Positions 11,243-44,839 of a stretch of 64,000 bases of DNA are shown piece after piece. The translations under genes were made by a program, and so were the position numbers. The notes beneath the pieces are model-generated. The model did not search any database. It was not told the DNA's origin and saw only the letters and a program-made list of their open reading frames with translations. Origin of the DNA: Diphasiastrum complanatum (Eukaryota > Streptophyta > Lycopodiopsida > Lycopodiales > Lycopodiaceae); contig CM055102.1 in assembly GCA_029204225.1 (NCBI GenBank), positions 31,490,607 through 31,554,606 on the forward strand, given 5' to 3'. How positions within the stretch are numbered: the first letter of the stretch is position 1; each line of letters begins with the position of its first letter.

Positions 11243-11714
11243 ATCTGATACCAATGTAAGGGAAAGCTCCTCAAGATCTTGTTTAGAAGTCGAAACACGA
11301 GAACACGTTGTGAAGCAAAATAGCAAAAGTAGACTGAGAAAACATGGCAATGAATCACCAAATGAATAATGGAGTAAGAAGAGTTTCTACTAGCTTTATA
11401 GACTCCAAACCTTCCTGTGCATATGCCCGTGCAACGTTTAAACTCCTCAAAAGTGTTTTTCATTGTTATTGATACTCTACACATGCATTAACAATCCTAA
11501 ATCTATGTGCTAACTCCAATTAGTGTTTTTGGGCCTCATAAGGTTATTAATTACATTACTGACCTCATCTGAATGACATGGCATAACCAATAATCTCGAG
11601 CGCTGAAGTATCGTGTATCCAAGTCTAGGATTATGTCGAATCCTATGTGCAAGACGTGGACGTAACAAAACTTTATTCACTTTTCAAGTTAGCTCCCAAG
11701 TTTGGCTTCTAACA
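11243..11714 (-). repeat. 5' LTR (11255-11714) with initiator-Met PBS (11243-11254)
   Basis: On the minus strand the sequence reads ...CTTACA|TTGGTATCAGA. The TGGTATCAGA is the standard plant LTR-element primer-binding site for initiator methionine tRNA. The LTR start TGTTAGAAGCC at 11714 is inferred from typical Copia ends; the left limit is fixed by the PBS. It is unlike the 3' LTR at 6444-7588. Confidence 0.55.
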
Positions 11715-13996
11715 TTGACCTAAGTTTATATTTTAACAACTTTACATTGCCACAGATAGTTAAAATGAGACACTGGTAAATATATCCAAAAATCAATAAC
11801 TTTTGCAACATTCAAAAAATGGTGATTTGAAATTGGGATTTCAGCCTACCATATGTTGATTTTCACACAAGTGAGATCCGAAATAGCATAAGCATAATGT
11901 TTCTAAGTTGGCCCTACAATGTTGGCCTAAATTACATAATTTTGACATTACAAAGCTTTTCATCCTGCTCATAAAGATGGTTCCAGCAAATTATATTTAA
12001 GAAATGCTAATGCTGGGAAGATAGGAATTATATTGCACCTTGTGTATATTCAAGAATAAGCTAAAAATATATAAATAATATCCCCACTCTTAGTGTTAAA
12101 AAATGCAAATTGCTGTACATTACATACATTGAAGAACAAGTTGTCAATATATGTTGGAAAATAAAATACCACATTGCATGTATTCCAGAATAAGCGCAAA
12201 TCTATTCTCAGCTCTGACTTCACTTGATGCAATGTACAATTGTCAAGAAAAAGCTGAATAAACATAGCTTGTTCTTGAATAAATGCAACGTATAACTATA
12301 TACTTTCCAACCAAAAATTTCCAATACCTGTACTATATTGCTGAGTACATGCAATGCAGAAAAGCAATCTTACCGTTTAGCATCAGCATTTTTTACATAC
12401 TGACGACAAATGGCCTCTAAAATCACTTCTTGTTCAATAATAAAGCATTTTTCGCTTCTGAGCACTTTTTGAGGGTATGGAGGTACATACAAACTCTGAA
12501 TGCTTCTTGTCATGAGTTAACATTAATAAGAGCATGTTTTGTGCACTTGAACTCTTTTTGAACATTTAACTTTCATCACTGATGTTATTGATCATACAGT
12601 ATTTATTCTGCCCTACTAGGTGGACGCAGCCCTATAATGTGCCTTCAGACGTATATACAAATGCCATAGGCCTCATTATCAGTGGCTGATTGTTTGGAGA
12701 CTAGTTGCATAACTCATGTTTATCATGGGTTCTGATTAGATTCAGCTAGATGTTTGTGTTTACAGTACCTTCTCTTTATCTGCGTTTTGTTGGGATAGGT
12801 TGTTCATATCTCTCATAGGTTAAAATCTGTCCTTTCCTTGCAAAGAAAATGGTAGAAAGTAGATCTACAAAAGCTTTCTATAAACTAGATAATTTAATGG
12901 CTTAATACATGTTATTACCTCCAAAACTCATCAAAGCACATGTGAGATCTTGCATTCAGATACAAGTCTACAGACTATGTCTCTAAGACACGTCAATAGA
13001 TAACCATATTAAGTCAAGACTCCACTTTCGTTCACTTGAAATCTCATGTAGCACAATCTGGGCAAGGCCCTTGTGGAGTTCAATCCAGACTATCTCTGTG
13101 TCGAATGTTTGCCTTCCCACTTAAGCACCTCAAGAAGCAAACTTTGCTTGTGTAATATCTAGACACAAGATACTTCTAACCGATCCTATCTGTCTTGCCT
13201 TTGAATCTTTCTCAACATCTGCCAATGTATGTTGCATGGTAGAGCTAATGAGTGGTTGACACAATTACAACAGATGGAAAGGACAAAGAAAATAAGAATA
13301 CGAACAAGGTCTACAAACAATTATGATGATGGTTCTTAAGGCAGCTTCTTAGCCACATCAAGAAAGATATGAATACTTATTTAAGCTCACAAGTAGGATG
13401 AGACCACATAGAAACAACCTATGGCCTAGCGTTATAAGTATAGTAGTTAAGTGCAGAGAAAATTGTTCACAAACAATGTGCTTAATATAAACTCTGAAGT
13501 GAAGAGTTTTTGTTCACATACAATGTGCTTAATATAAACTCTGAAGTGAAGAGCAAGTGCAATAACCAAGCTGTCATCAGCAAGGTGCTCGTAATCATGC
13601 ATTCTTTACTCAAATAACTTGGACAACGCACAGAGACAATCTGCTGGAAAGAAAAAACTGCCATCTCATGTGTATACTTAGAAAGACTGAAACACCTGAA
13701 ACAAGAAAAACCTAGTGGACGCACAAAGACAAGCAAAATAGAAATGCTGGATGTTCTGGATGAAAGCTGGGACTAAGCTCAGATCATTTCTGATAAGGCC
13801 GTGTTCCAATAATGTTGAGTCTGATCCTGATCATGTGCCACTACCATCAATCTCAACCTTCGACTTTGAAACAGAAAAACCTAAAAAGCAACTCTGGAGC
13901 ATACCAATTAAGAACACAAGCTGCAAAGTCCAGCCACATTGTTCAGCAGTATTCTTAGTGTTCTCTAAGTAGCATGATAAAACCTCCACATAAAAC
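11715..13996. other. gene-poor AT-rich DNA downstream of SCAMP
   Basis: No convincing coding region is seen. It must include the SCAMP 3' UTR at its right end. An imperfect tandem duplication, period 47 bp, lies at about 13463-13556 (unit beginning ttgttcac and containing cttaatataaactctgaag). Confidence 0.4.
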
Positions 13997-35951
<21,955 letters not shown>

Positions 35952-37060
35952 GTTGCAATGTCAGAGTTACAGATTCAAGAACCGTCCTAAATTTGTTACA
36001 ATCTGCGTAGATCTAAAACGCCTTTTTTCGCTTCAAGCTTTAAAACAAAACTTCCGGAAGTAGTTTCCAAATTGGCGAACACATTTTGTCCTGATGTATG
36101 TATGGATCTACTTTAAGCTTGTCACGGACGCTTGGCCAGGTTCAATCATGGATGAGTGTAGAGCACAAAATCATCAAAGAAGAGTTGATTTCTGGCAAAG
36201 AAAGCTGAGATGGCATGCATGCACAGGCAGCAGAAACGAGATCTGGAATGTAAAGGAAGTGCATAATAATACTAAAGCAGCAAAAGGAAAATAAAGACGC
36301 ACAGACTCAAAGAAAAAAAAAGAAACAAAGAAATTGCTCTGTTTCTTGATCGATCCTCTCTGCTTTCTTCAATCTTCGAGTCCACGTGTGTACGTGCCTT
36401 TGCAACACTATCTTATGCGTTTTTGTGTGTTCATTTTTTTTTTAAAGAAGGGGGGGTTGGTGGTGGTTGGGGGTCAGTTGTTTTTGGATGCACAATGCAC
36501 ACCCGTGTTTTTTTTTCGCTTTGTTGCGATAGTGGTAAGTTACTTTTGTTGCGATAGTGGTAAGTTAAGTTACTTTTGTTGCGATAGTGGTAAGTTACTC
36601 TAATCTGCTAAAAGTTTAGGTGGCGACTTTGAGCATTGAAATAAGTTCTTGTTTTTGTATTGCAATCATTGTTTTTTCATGTTTCAACTATTTGAATGTA
36701 TGTTGAGCCCACATGGCAAAGCTTATCATGATATTTGAGATCGCTTTGTTTTTTCTTGTGTGTCCTTATATGGGCATCATGGTCCTCAAGTAATACCGCC
36801 CCAAAGTTTATTTCCCTTGTATGTACTCATTCTTATGCTACATTGTCCTTGAAAAAAGCAAGTCTTCACCAATATGCCACTTACGGGAAGACACGTGCAC
36901 TTTAACTTGTGGATTTCTAAGCCCCTCACAATAGTGAGATGGTGTCTTGGTGGGTACGATTATCTTGGCTGTCCTTTGTAATAATGAAAATGAATTATCG
37001 TGTTGATTAATCTAGTTAAGCTCATCGACATGCACATCGTATGAGTGCACATCTGTAGCA
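35952..37060. promoter_or_regulatory. SCAMP 5' flank and intergenic DNA
   Basis: The region upstream of the SCAMP ATG must hold its 5' UTR and promoter, but I see no clear TATA box at a convincing distance. It contains a G-rich stretch near 36450-36475, and a 17-bp unit, tgttgcgatagtggtaa, occurs three times at about 36518-36598. No gene was seen. Confidence 0.4.
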
Positions 37061-37063
37061 CCT

Positions 37064-38160
37064 TGCAGCTTTGATACCAAGTTAAGAATTATGAAAAAAA
37101 ATATAGGAAGAGATCACACCACAATCACCATAGCTCAAACAACTCGAGCTCTCAAAATCACACAATCAAGAGAAAATTGTACATATAGCAAAAGCCCCAA
37201 ACTACTTGGGCTCAACAAGTGTCAGCTAACTGAATTACCACTTGTCCAATAGAGTAGGCCCTATATAGGCCAAAAACACTAACGGACTTAGAACATGCCT
37301 CTGAGAATAGCAAATGCAGTCAAAAACGATTGTACACCTAATTTCCCTTCGAGCATGGCATCTCGATCAAACAAATGATAAGCTTTGTAATGATCATCAT
37401 ATCCCATGAATATGCACTTAATTGACTTTGCATCAAGTTTATTCCTCTTCTCTTTAGGTACATGTGCATATGCATCACAACTAGAATCTTTAAGATGCGA
37501 TACATTGGGCTTTTTACCTGTAAATGCTTCCAAAAGTGTCATTCATTCAGTTAATTTTGTTGGACATCTATTTAGCACATACATGGCCATAATACAAGCC
37601 TCAACCCAATAGGTAATTCGCAAACTCTTGTGCTCATCATAGATAGAATCATTTCTATAATTGTCTTGTTCTTTCACCATTTGTTGTAGGGTATGTGGAG
37701 CAGTCATTTGTTGATCCCTTGCTGCTTGTAGAACTCATTGAAAGTATTTTAAAAGTACTCTCCACAATTATTAGATCTCACAATCTTGATTTGACATTAC
37801 TTTTCTTCTCAACTAGGTGCTAAGATTCACAAATAAACAAATACATGTATTTAATTCATGAGATATAAAATAGATCGATGTATTTTTCAATAAAATCATT
37901 GATAAACATAATGAAATAATAGGAACCACCTACATATTCTTGCCTCGAGCGAACTTCTTGCCTCTCCTTCACACAACTAGAGCTCAATCCATCGAGCCAT
38001 TTTGAAAAGTCACATTCTCTCCTATGTTCTTCTTGCATAAGAATTTTGTCTAGGTCCTCATACATAGGCCATCTCTCTCTTGTCGCAATGCTTGTCACGA
38101 ATATCTGATAAAAATCTGGCAAGCTATTAAGTGTCAACTGCACTAAGCTAGAATGTTGGA
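37064..38160 (-). pseudogene. Copia remnant: LTR-like piece, integrase end, gag piece
   Basis: At 37064-37080 the minus strand has a PBS-like TTGGTATCAAAGCTGC, with LTR-like DNA to its right (37081 to about 37285, containing CCTATATAGG). Then comes the end of a Copia integrase (RCPTK region near 37580, then FTGKKPNVSHLKD, DAYAHVPKEKRNKLDAKS and IKCIFMGYDDHYKAYHLFD, 37300-37545). At 37856-38143 there is a gag UBN2 piece (LTLNSLPDFYQIFVTSIATR, EDLDKILMQEEHRREC). Protease and most of the integrase are deleted between them, and the RT is absent. The order shows rearrangement of at least two Copia fragments. Confidence 0.6.
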
Positions 38161-38414
38161 GATATCTGACAGAAATTCAAATTTTTCATAAAAGAAAATT
38201 GTGCATGACATATGCGGTTGTTTTGATATGATGCATGTTGGCGGATTTCCTCAAGAAATGACATTTAAGCTATACAGGTTTGTGATCAGAAAGACTGATG
38301 GAGGTTGAGGTAAGAAAGGAGGTCCAATTGTCTTGTGGAAGAATGAAATTCTATCTATGAAAATATTAGATCCAAAACATATTTAGATCATAAGGAATCT
38401 TTAGCCAAGTTTGA

Positions 38415-39600
38415 TCACACATCTAGTTTCATCAACAACATAGAAATCACTATTTTATGCATGCTAGAATTTAAAAATGCATCAAGATCTTATCATAACC
38501 ACTTAGATCTAACCTAGTACTATCCATGTCCATACATCAGCAGTACTGTACAGTACTTCACACGTGTGAAAGCTAGATCAACAAGAAAATCAACCTTCTA
38601 CACATAGAAAAATATCATGAGAAATTCACAAGAGATGGACATAGAATCAACAAAGATGAATTCTCCACAGAAGAGAATACAATGGTCTGTTCTCCATGCA
38701 GGTACAGCTATTTATAGGAGCCACAATGTCATTTGGACACTTTCCCTAAGTGTGCCCTGAAATGGCAACTTCTAGGTACTTAACCAAAAACCTAGAAAAT
38801 CTAGTCTAGATGCAATGTACCAAAATTCGCCAATTAGAATGGGTCCAAACTTGACCTCATCCACTTATCTACTTGCCAAAAATAGTACAAACACTATTTC
38901 GGCCCTTATTGACAAATATGAGACTATCTAAGTTGAGATTTCAAGCTGGACTCAAAATTGCCAAATAAAATGTCGAAACTAGTTGACAATTTTCACACTC
39001 CCTTTTCACACATCTAGTTTCATCAACAACATAGAAATCACTACTTTATGCATGCTAGAATTTAGGAATGCCTCAAGATCTGATCATAACCACTTAGATC
39101 TAACTTAGTACTATCCATATCCATACATCAGTAGCACGGTACAGTACTTCACACGTGTGAAAGCTAGATCAACAAGAAAATCAACATTCTACACATAGAA
39201 ACTCAAAATATCATGAGAAATTCACAAGAGATGGACATAGAATCAACAAAGATGAATTCTCCACATCATAAGAGAATACAATGATTTGTTCTCCATGCAG
39301 GTACAACTATTTATAACAGTCACAATGTCATTTGGCCACTTCCCCTAAGTGTGTCCTAAAATGGCAACTTCTAGGTACTTAACCAAAAACCTAGAAATTC
39401 TAGTCTAGATGCAATGTACCAAAATTAGCCAATTAGAATGGGTCCAAACTCGACCTGATCCACTATCTACTCTCCAAAAATAGTACAAACACTATTTAGG
39501 CCCTTATTGACAAATATGAAACTATCTCTAAGTTGAGATTTCAAGATGGCCTCAAAATTGCCAAATAAAATGTCGAAACTAGTTGACAATTTTCACACTA
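38415..39600. repeat. tandem duplication, 591-bp period
   Basis: The block beginning tcacacatctagtttcatc at 38415 recurs at 39006 and runs to about 39600, with scattered substitutions and small indels (low-90s percent identity by eye). Units contain a TATA-like tatttata and resemble LTR DNA, but no coding part is attached. Confidence 0.8.
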
Positions 39601-39751
39601 TCTAGTTTGGTAGATCTAAAGTTGAAACCAATTCTACCATTTATCCATGTATGCAATGAACTCCTGATGTAGATCTCCTTGTAGTTGCACTACTTTGAAA
39701 ATGGTGGACAATACACGAGTTTTTTAGACCTTCTACGCACCAAATCTCAAG

Positions 39752-42236
39752 TTTCAAGAAAATAATCAAAAGTAGGCTAGAAACTCAATGACATTGCAGT
39801 TTTATAGATTTGAAGTATTTCCTAACCCACCCTTGGCAATAGTTTTATAGCTTTGAAGTATTTCCTAATGTACCCTTGCCAATAGTAGTAAGGACTGTCT
39901 AGTATGATTTTCGGTTCTCCACATAGTGAAGTAATCAGTTTCTTGAGGAAACTTTTCACCACAACCAATATTTTAAGCATATTTTGATCTATTTGATATT
40001 GCTCTCACCTTTTTGATGCCTCTGGGACTAATCTTATGTTCTGTAGTGAAGATTATTTGCTTCAACACCTAGAAAATAGCCAAAGGAAGTTTTTTCTCCC
40101 ACACTTTGTCTCTCTTAGCTTCACCTCCTATGAAGAACTTTCTCACCTCATTGCAAGCCGAATCTAATAAGCAAGCTTGTGAGATCAGGAGAGTTTTGAT
40201 ATCATATAAACAACTACAATATTATTTGCATAAAATCATCAACAACATAAGGAGAGAGAAAAAATCACACACTCACAACTAAATTATTATAATTGAAAAA
40301 ATGATACAACAGTGCACAAAAAAGACAAAACTTAAAATTCCTAGGTCTTGACCTATAGTCTAGCTTCCAATTGGTAACAATCTAGCTTACAAGTGGCAAA
40401 ACTTACGAGTGAAATGAGAAGAGTGAAGTTTAGCTAATGAAGTTCTAACATAGTAACTGCTCAAGCACAATTTTGGTGAAAGAGAAGGAAAAGTAACATT
40501 TGTGGGTCACCACATTTAATTTTTTGAGATCTACAAAGATTATTAGATTTTTATCCTTTTTAAGCACTACCATGATTGACAATACCCAAGAAGTGTGTTC
40601 GTGCATTTGTGCACCCAGCTGCCATTGTTACCTCATTTTCAGCTCCATTTCAGATCGTGTTCACAAGTTTTCAGCTGCGTTTAGCAGAGGAGCACCACAC
40701 TTCGTTTGTCTGGTAGCGGTTTTACCAAACTTCAATTAGATGGTTAGATGTCTCATGCATGCTTGCATGTAGCGCTGTGTGATTAAATGGTTTGTCAAAA
40801 GTTCTCCTACTGTTTTTCACACTATAGAGGTGTGTTTCATCAATAATTCAGCTAGTCTCAGACATTTTTCAAATTTTTTTTAAGCAATTTTTTTTAAGCA
40901 ATTTTTTTGGCTGTTTTCTTTCCAACTCCAACGGTTTTTCAAAGTTTCCCTACATTTTTCTAGATTTTAGAGGTGGCTGTCACCCGTATTTCAGCCACCT
41001 CTAAAATTTCAAGAAAATAATCAAAAGTAGGCTAGAAACTCAATGACATTGCAGTTTTATAGATTTGAAGTATTTCCTAACCCACCCTTGGCAATAGTTT
41101 TATAGCTTTGAAGTATTTCCTAATGTACCCTTGCCAATAGTAGTAAGGACTGTCTAGTATGATTTTCGGTTCTCCACATAGTGAAGTAATCAGTTTCTTG
41201 AGGAAACTTTTCACCACAACCAATATTTTAAGCATATTTTGATCTATTTGATATTGCTCTCACCTTTTTGATGCCTCTGGGACTAATCTTATGTTCTGTA
41301 GTGAAGATTATTTGCTTCAACACCTAGAAAATAGCCAAAGAAAGTTTTTTCTCCCACACTTTGTCTCTCTTAGCTTCACCTCCTATGAAGAACTTTCTCA
41401 CCTCATTGCAAGTCGAATCTAATAAGCAAGCTTGTGAGATCAGGAGAGTTTTGATATCATATAAACAACTACAATATTATTTGCATAAAATCATCAACAA
41501 CATAAGGAGAGAGAAAAAATCACACACTCACAACTAAATTATTATAATTGAAAAAATGATACAACAGTGCACAAAAAAGACAAAACTTAAAATTCCTAGG
41601 TCTTGACCTATAGTCTAGCTTCCAATTGGTAACAATCTAGCTTACAAGTGGCAAAACTTACGAGTGAAATGAGAAGAGTGAAGTTTAGCTAATGAAGTTC
41701 TAACATAGTAACTGCTCAAGCACAATTTTGGTGAAAGAGAAGGAAAAGTAACATTTGTGGGTCACCACATTTAATTTCTTGAGATCTACAAAGATTATTA
41801 GATTTTTATCCTTTTTAAGCACGACCATGATTGACAATACCCAAGAAGTGTGTTCGTGCATCTGTGCACCCAGCTGCCATTGTTACCTCATTTTCAGCTC
41901 CATTTCAGATCGTGTTCACAAGTTTTCAGCTGCGTTTAGCAGAGGAGCACCACACTTCGTTTGTCTGGTAGCGGTTTTACCAAACTTCCATTAGATGGTT
42001 AGATGTCTCATGCATGCTTGCATGTAGTGCTGTGTGATTAAACGGTTTGTCAAAAGTTCTCCTACTGTTTTTCACACTATAGAGGTGTGTTTCATCAATA
42101 ATTCAGCTGTTCTCAGACATTTTTCAAATTTTTTTTAAGCGATTTTTTTGGCTGTTTTCTTTTCAACTCCAGCGGTTTTTCAAAGTTTCCCTACATTTTT
42201 CCAGATTTTAGAGGTGGCTGTCACCCGTATTTCAGC
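39752..42236. repeat. tandem duplication, 1,255-bp period
   Basis: The block starting tttcaagaaaataatcaaa at 39752 recurs at 41007 and continues to about 42236, where the copies diverge after gtatttcagcc. The copies differ at only a handful of positions (for example the gccaaaggaag/gccaaagaaag and attttttgag/atttcttgag sites), so the duplication is recent. Each copy has the same 79-codon open frame (40500 and 41755, +), of doubtful coding value. Confidence 0.9.
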
Positions 42237-42339
42237 CGTTTCTAGCCATTTTTCGCGGTCTTCTGGCAAATTTTTATGACTTTAGCAGTGTTATTCCTAT
42301 TCTTTTCTTTCTTTGCTAACGAAAGAGCTGATTTTTCAG

Positions 42340-42850
42340 AGTCTTCACACGTTTCTAGCTCCACGGGTCCAGTTTGTGCGAGTAGTACGTTTCCACCCAC
42401 GAGTCAGCTCCCACCCTTGCACGAGTCATTTTTTGCACTGAACACGTCTGTGCAAGTCATAACTTTATTTGCATGAGTCATTTCTGTGTGAGTCATGTGC
42501 GAGTAAGTACGTTTCCACCCACGAGTCATCTCCCACCCTTGCACGAGTCATTTTTTGCACTGAACACGTCTGTGCGAGTCATAAGTTTCTTTGAACGAGT
42601 CATTTTTGTGCTAGTCATCATTTGTGCGAGTCATGTGCGAGCAAGTACGTTCTCGTCCACGAGTCATCTTTTTTGTGAGAGTCATCTTCTGTGCGAGTCC
42701 TGTGCGAATCGTCTGTTTCTGTCTGCGAGTCAATTTTTGTACGAGTCCCGAGTAATTTTCTTGCTCTATGGTCCATCTGAGTTGACTAGGTCCAAAATAA
42801 CTCGCACAACTGCACGAGTCATTACCTGATTTTTGCAACGACTTTTGTCA
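42340..42850 (+). repeat. leader of a Gypsy-like element with repeated CGAGTCAT
   Basis: About 20 copies of (G/C)GAGTCA(T) and close variants lie in roughly 480 bp. A higher-order period of about 122-136 bp is anchored by gtacgtttccacccacgag (42385, 42507, and a diverged copy near 42643). It precedes the gag gene at 43081. Confidence 0.75.
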
Positions 42851-43080
42851 GCTACAAGAATCCTAGAGGGTGAGTAATTTCAAAAAAAAAAAAACGAAAA
42901 GAAAAAAACATCAACCATCAGCGAAATCATACTGCCACATCTAGTTGGAATAAGCCATATGCATATCTAGTAGGGTACTGGCCTTAGACATGACCTAGAT
43001 AGAAGCCATAGACTAGGGGGAGACCTTTGCCTCATCCATTTATCTTTTCTCTAGGCTTGTGATCACCCGTTCAGATCAGC

Positions 43081-43960
43081 ATGGCAGGACCATCCAATCC
43101 CCTGCCCAAGTTGGAGAAAAGACTTCCAAGGATTGATGCACCGAAGTACGATGGAGAATCAGATCCAATACGATTTCTCCAAGATTTCAACAATGCTTGT
43201 AAATTCTATGGGGACGAATTTGACACCGAAAAGGTACGTTCATTCCCCATGATTTTACAAGGCGACGCAAAAGAGTGGTATTTAAACCTTGAAGGCCCAG
43301 ACAACACATCTTGGGAGACCATCACCGCAGCACTGATTAAACGGTTCAGACCCTCCAAACTGACGTAGAGTCCCTTCATCCAATTGACGCATATCAAGAT
43401 GCAAAGTAAAGAATCTGTGCGCACCTACATCGAGCGTTTCAAGCGTCTTAAAGTAGAGTGTGTCGATGATCACATAACTAAGAAAATGGGCATTTCAAAA
43501 AATTTTAGTTGGTTTACCAAAGGCCATTAGGAGAGAATTGAAACCCGCAGACTCGTATGAGCGATTGAAAGACACAATGGATGATGCCATCTGTGAAGAA
43601 GATGAAGGGTCTGACGAAGACCATGACTTTCGCGACAAGAGGGAAAAGGGGCTGTTTAAGCACCACGAACCATGAACGAGGCATCTCAGCTGAAGAGCCT
43701 AACCCCACTACCACTCAACCTGACATCACCTATCAAGCCTCATCACCCTCACTCGACGACGCACCTCTCTCCCCATCACATGAACAATCACCTCACCACC
43801 TTGACACTCAACCTTATTCACCATCCACTACTTACCTACTCTGCAAATACCCAACCCTCCCCCGTGAACTTTTCACAACCATACCTAACCCTCCACCACC
43901 CACACTTACCACAACTACAGAGGTACGACACAGAATCACGCCGAAAAATCCTAGCTGACA
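43081..43960 (+). pseudogene. Gypsy-type gag followed by a P/T-rich linker
   Basis: ATG at 43081. Residues match a Gypsy capsid domain: LPRIDAPKYDGESDPIRFLQ, QGDAKEWYLNL, SWETITAALIKRFRP, then a stop at 43366, and beyond it the frame continues KESVRTYIERFKRLKVEC and, after a frameshift, ERLKDTMDDAICEEDEGSDE. A Pro/Thr/Ser-rich linker occupies 43690-43955. No zinc knuckle, protease or RT follows; instead the conserved unknown domain begins at 43960. Confidence 0.75.
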
Positions 43961-44740
43961 GATGTTAATGTCAGAGGAGTTTAATAAACCATATCCAAAT
44001 TGGGAGGACCAAGGTGGGTACACTCTTCCCGATTTCACGATATGTAAATCTCACAAGCAGAAAGTGTTAGCATTGGAGCCGCAACCTCAGTGGCGACGTT
44101 CTATGATGTTGGTAAATGCACATGTTTTTGAGAGATATATCGCGGCACCAACTTACATGCATGTCAATCCAACATATTATCCCATAAGGTGCAGAGAAGT
44201 ATTCACACCAGAAAGGGTTCCTAATAAAATATGCTGGCCAATTCTACCTAAAGAAGTTGATACCAATGATCCAGCGGCCGATTTTATAGCCAATTGCAAC
44301 TATTTCTACTGAAGACATCATACAAATCTGGACCGCCATGTTAGGTACTTTGCAGATCATTGCGGCCTAATATCATTCCTTTCTACCTTAAATTGTTTCT
44401 TGGATAGAGATCCACCGCCAATAGTTTTGGATCTAAATAAGCCCCTAAGCATACCCATGGATCACATCAATGTGGCAAGGCTTTACTATCGGGCGGCGAT
44501 CACCAACAAACTTCACGTTGACATGGTTGAATCTTGGTATGTGTACGGATTTCTACAGAACATGCTTGATTACTATCGGTCGCAACCATTTTTGGGCAAA
44601 ATTCGATTCAAGAGAATGGAACAGATTGGCAAAGTAATTCATAAAATCTGGGTCACCATCAATGCAGAGCTGCGGGAAGACCAGACAAGACAACAGACAG
44701 TGGCAATTGGCATGGGACCGCCAATCTTTTGACGGAGGTG
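43960..44740 (+). pseudogene. conserved domain of unknown function, copy 2 (LTR-element encoded)
   Basis: Frames 43962-44312 and 44331-44732 together form one product with one internal stop near 44312. It includes EPQPQWRRSM, VNPTYYPIRC, CWPILPKEV, PPPIVLDLNKPL, VARLYYRAAI, LQNMLDYYRSQPFLGK and KRMEQIGKVIHKIW. It matches the decayed product at 3742-4378 in motif order and spacing and is followed by an LTR start (44840), as there. It resembles none of the gag or pol domains I know. Whether the element captured it from a host gene or whether it is a diverged pol remnant cannot be decided here. Confidence 0.6.
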
Positions 44741-44839
44741 ATAATGTAGGCTGGTATTCTAAGGAATATTTGAGCCACCTTGAAAGAGATACAAACTTAA
44801 GCATGGAACTGGATCAGTCAAGTTTAGGCCTTTGTGCCA

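Larger units (their letters stand above)
6444..11714 (-). mobile_element. composite Ty1/Copia retrotransposon, decayed, with two different LTRs
   Basis: The minus-strand order is LTR (11714-11255), PBS, gag C-terminal part, protease, integrase, RT, RNase H, polyG tract, LTR (7588-6444). The Copia order (integrase before RT) is clear. The two terminal LTRs are unrelated in sequence (TGTTAGAAG...CTTACA on the right; TGTTGGA...TCCAACA on the left), and no target-site duplication joins 6439-6443 with 11715-11719. The gag N-terminus is absent, although the related fragment at 46.26 kb has it. This indicates recombination between two Copia families, or one inserted next to the other with loss of an end. 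Confidence 0.75.

Noticed and set aside
13482..13736. Small minus-strand gene downstream of SCAMP
   Set aside because: It overlaps a local tandem duplication, has no recognised motif, and may lie in the SCAMP 3' UTR.
40500..40739. Conserved 79-residue gene present in both copies of the 1,255-bp duplication
   Set aside because: The identity follows from the recent duplication; no conserved motif or codon bias supports coding.
42340..42850. CRISPR-like array
   Set aside because: Repeats are short, variable and irregularly spaced, and the DNA is a plant nuclear retroelement leader.
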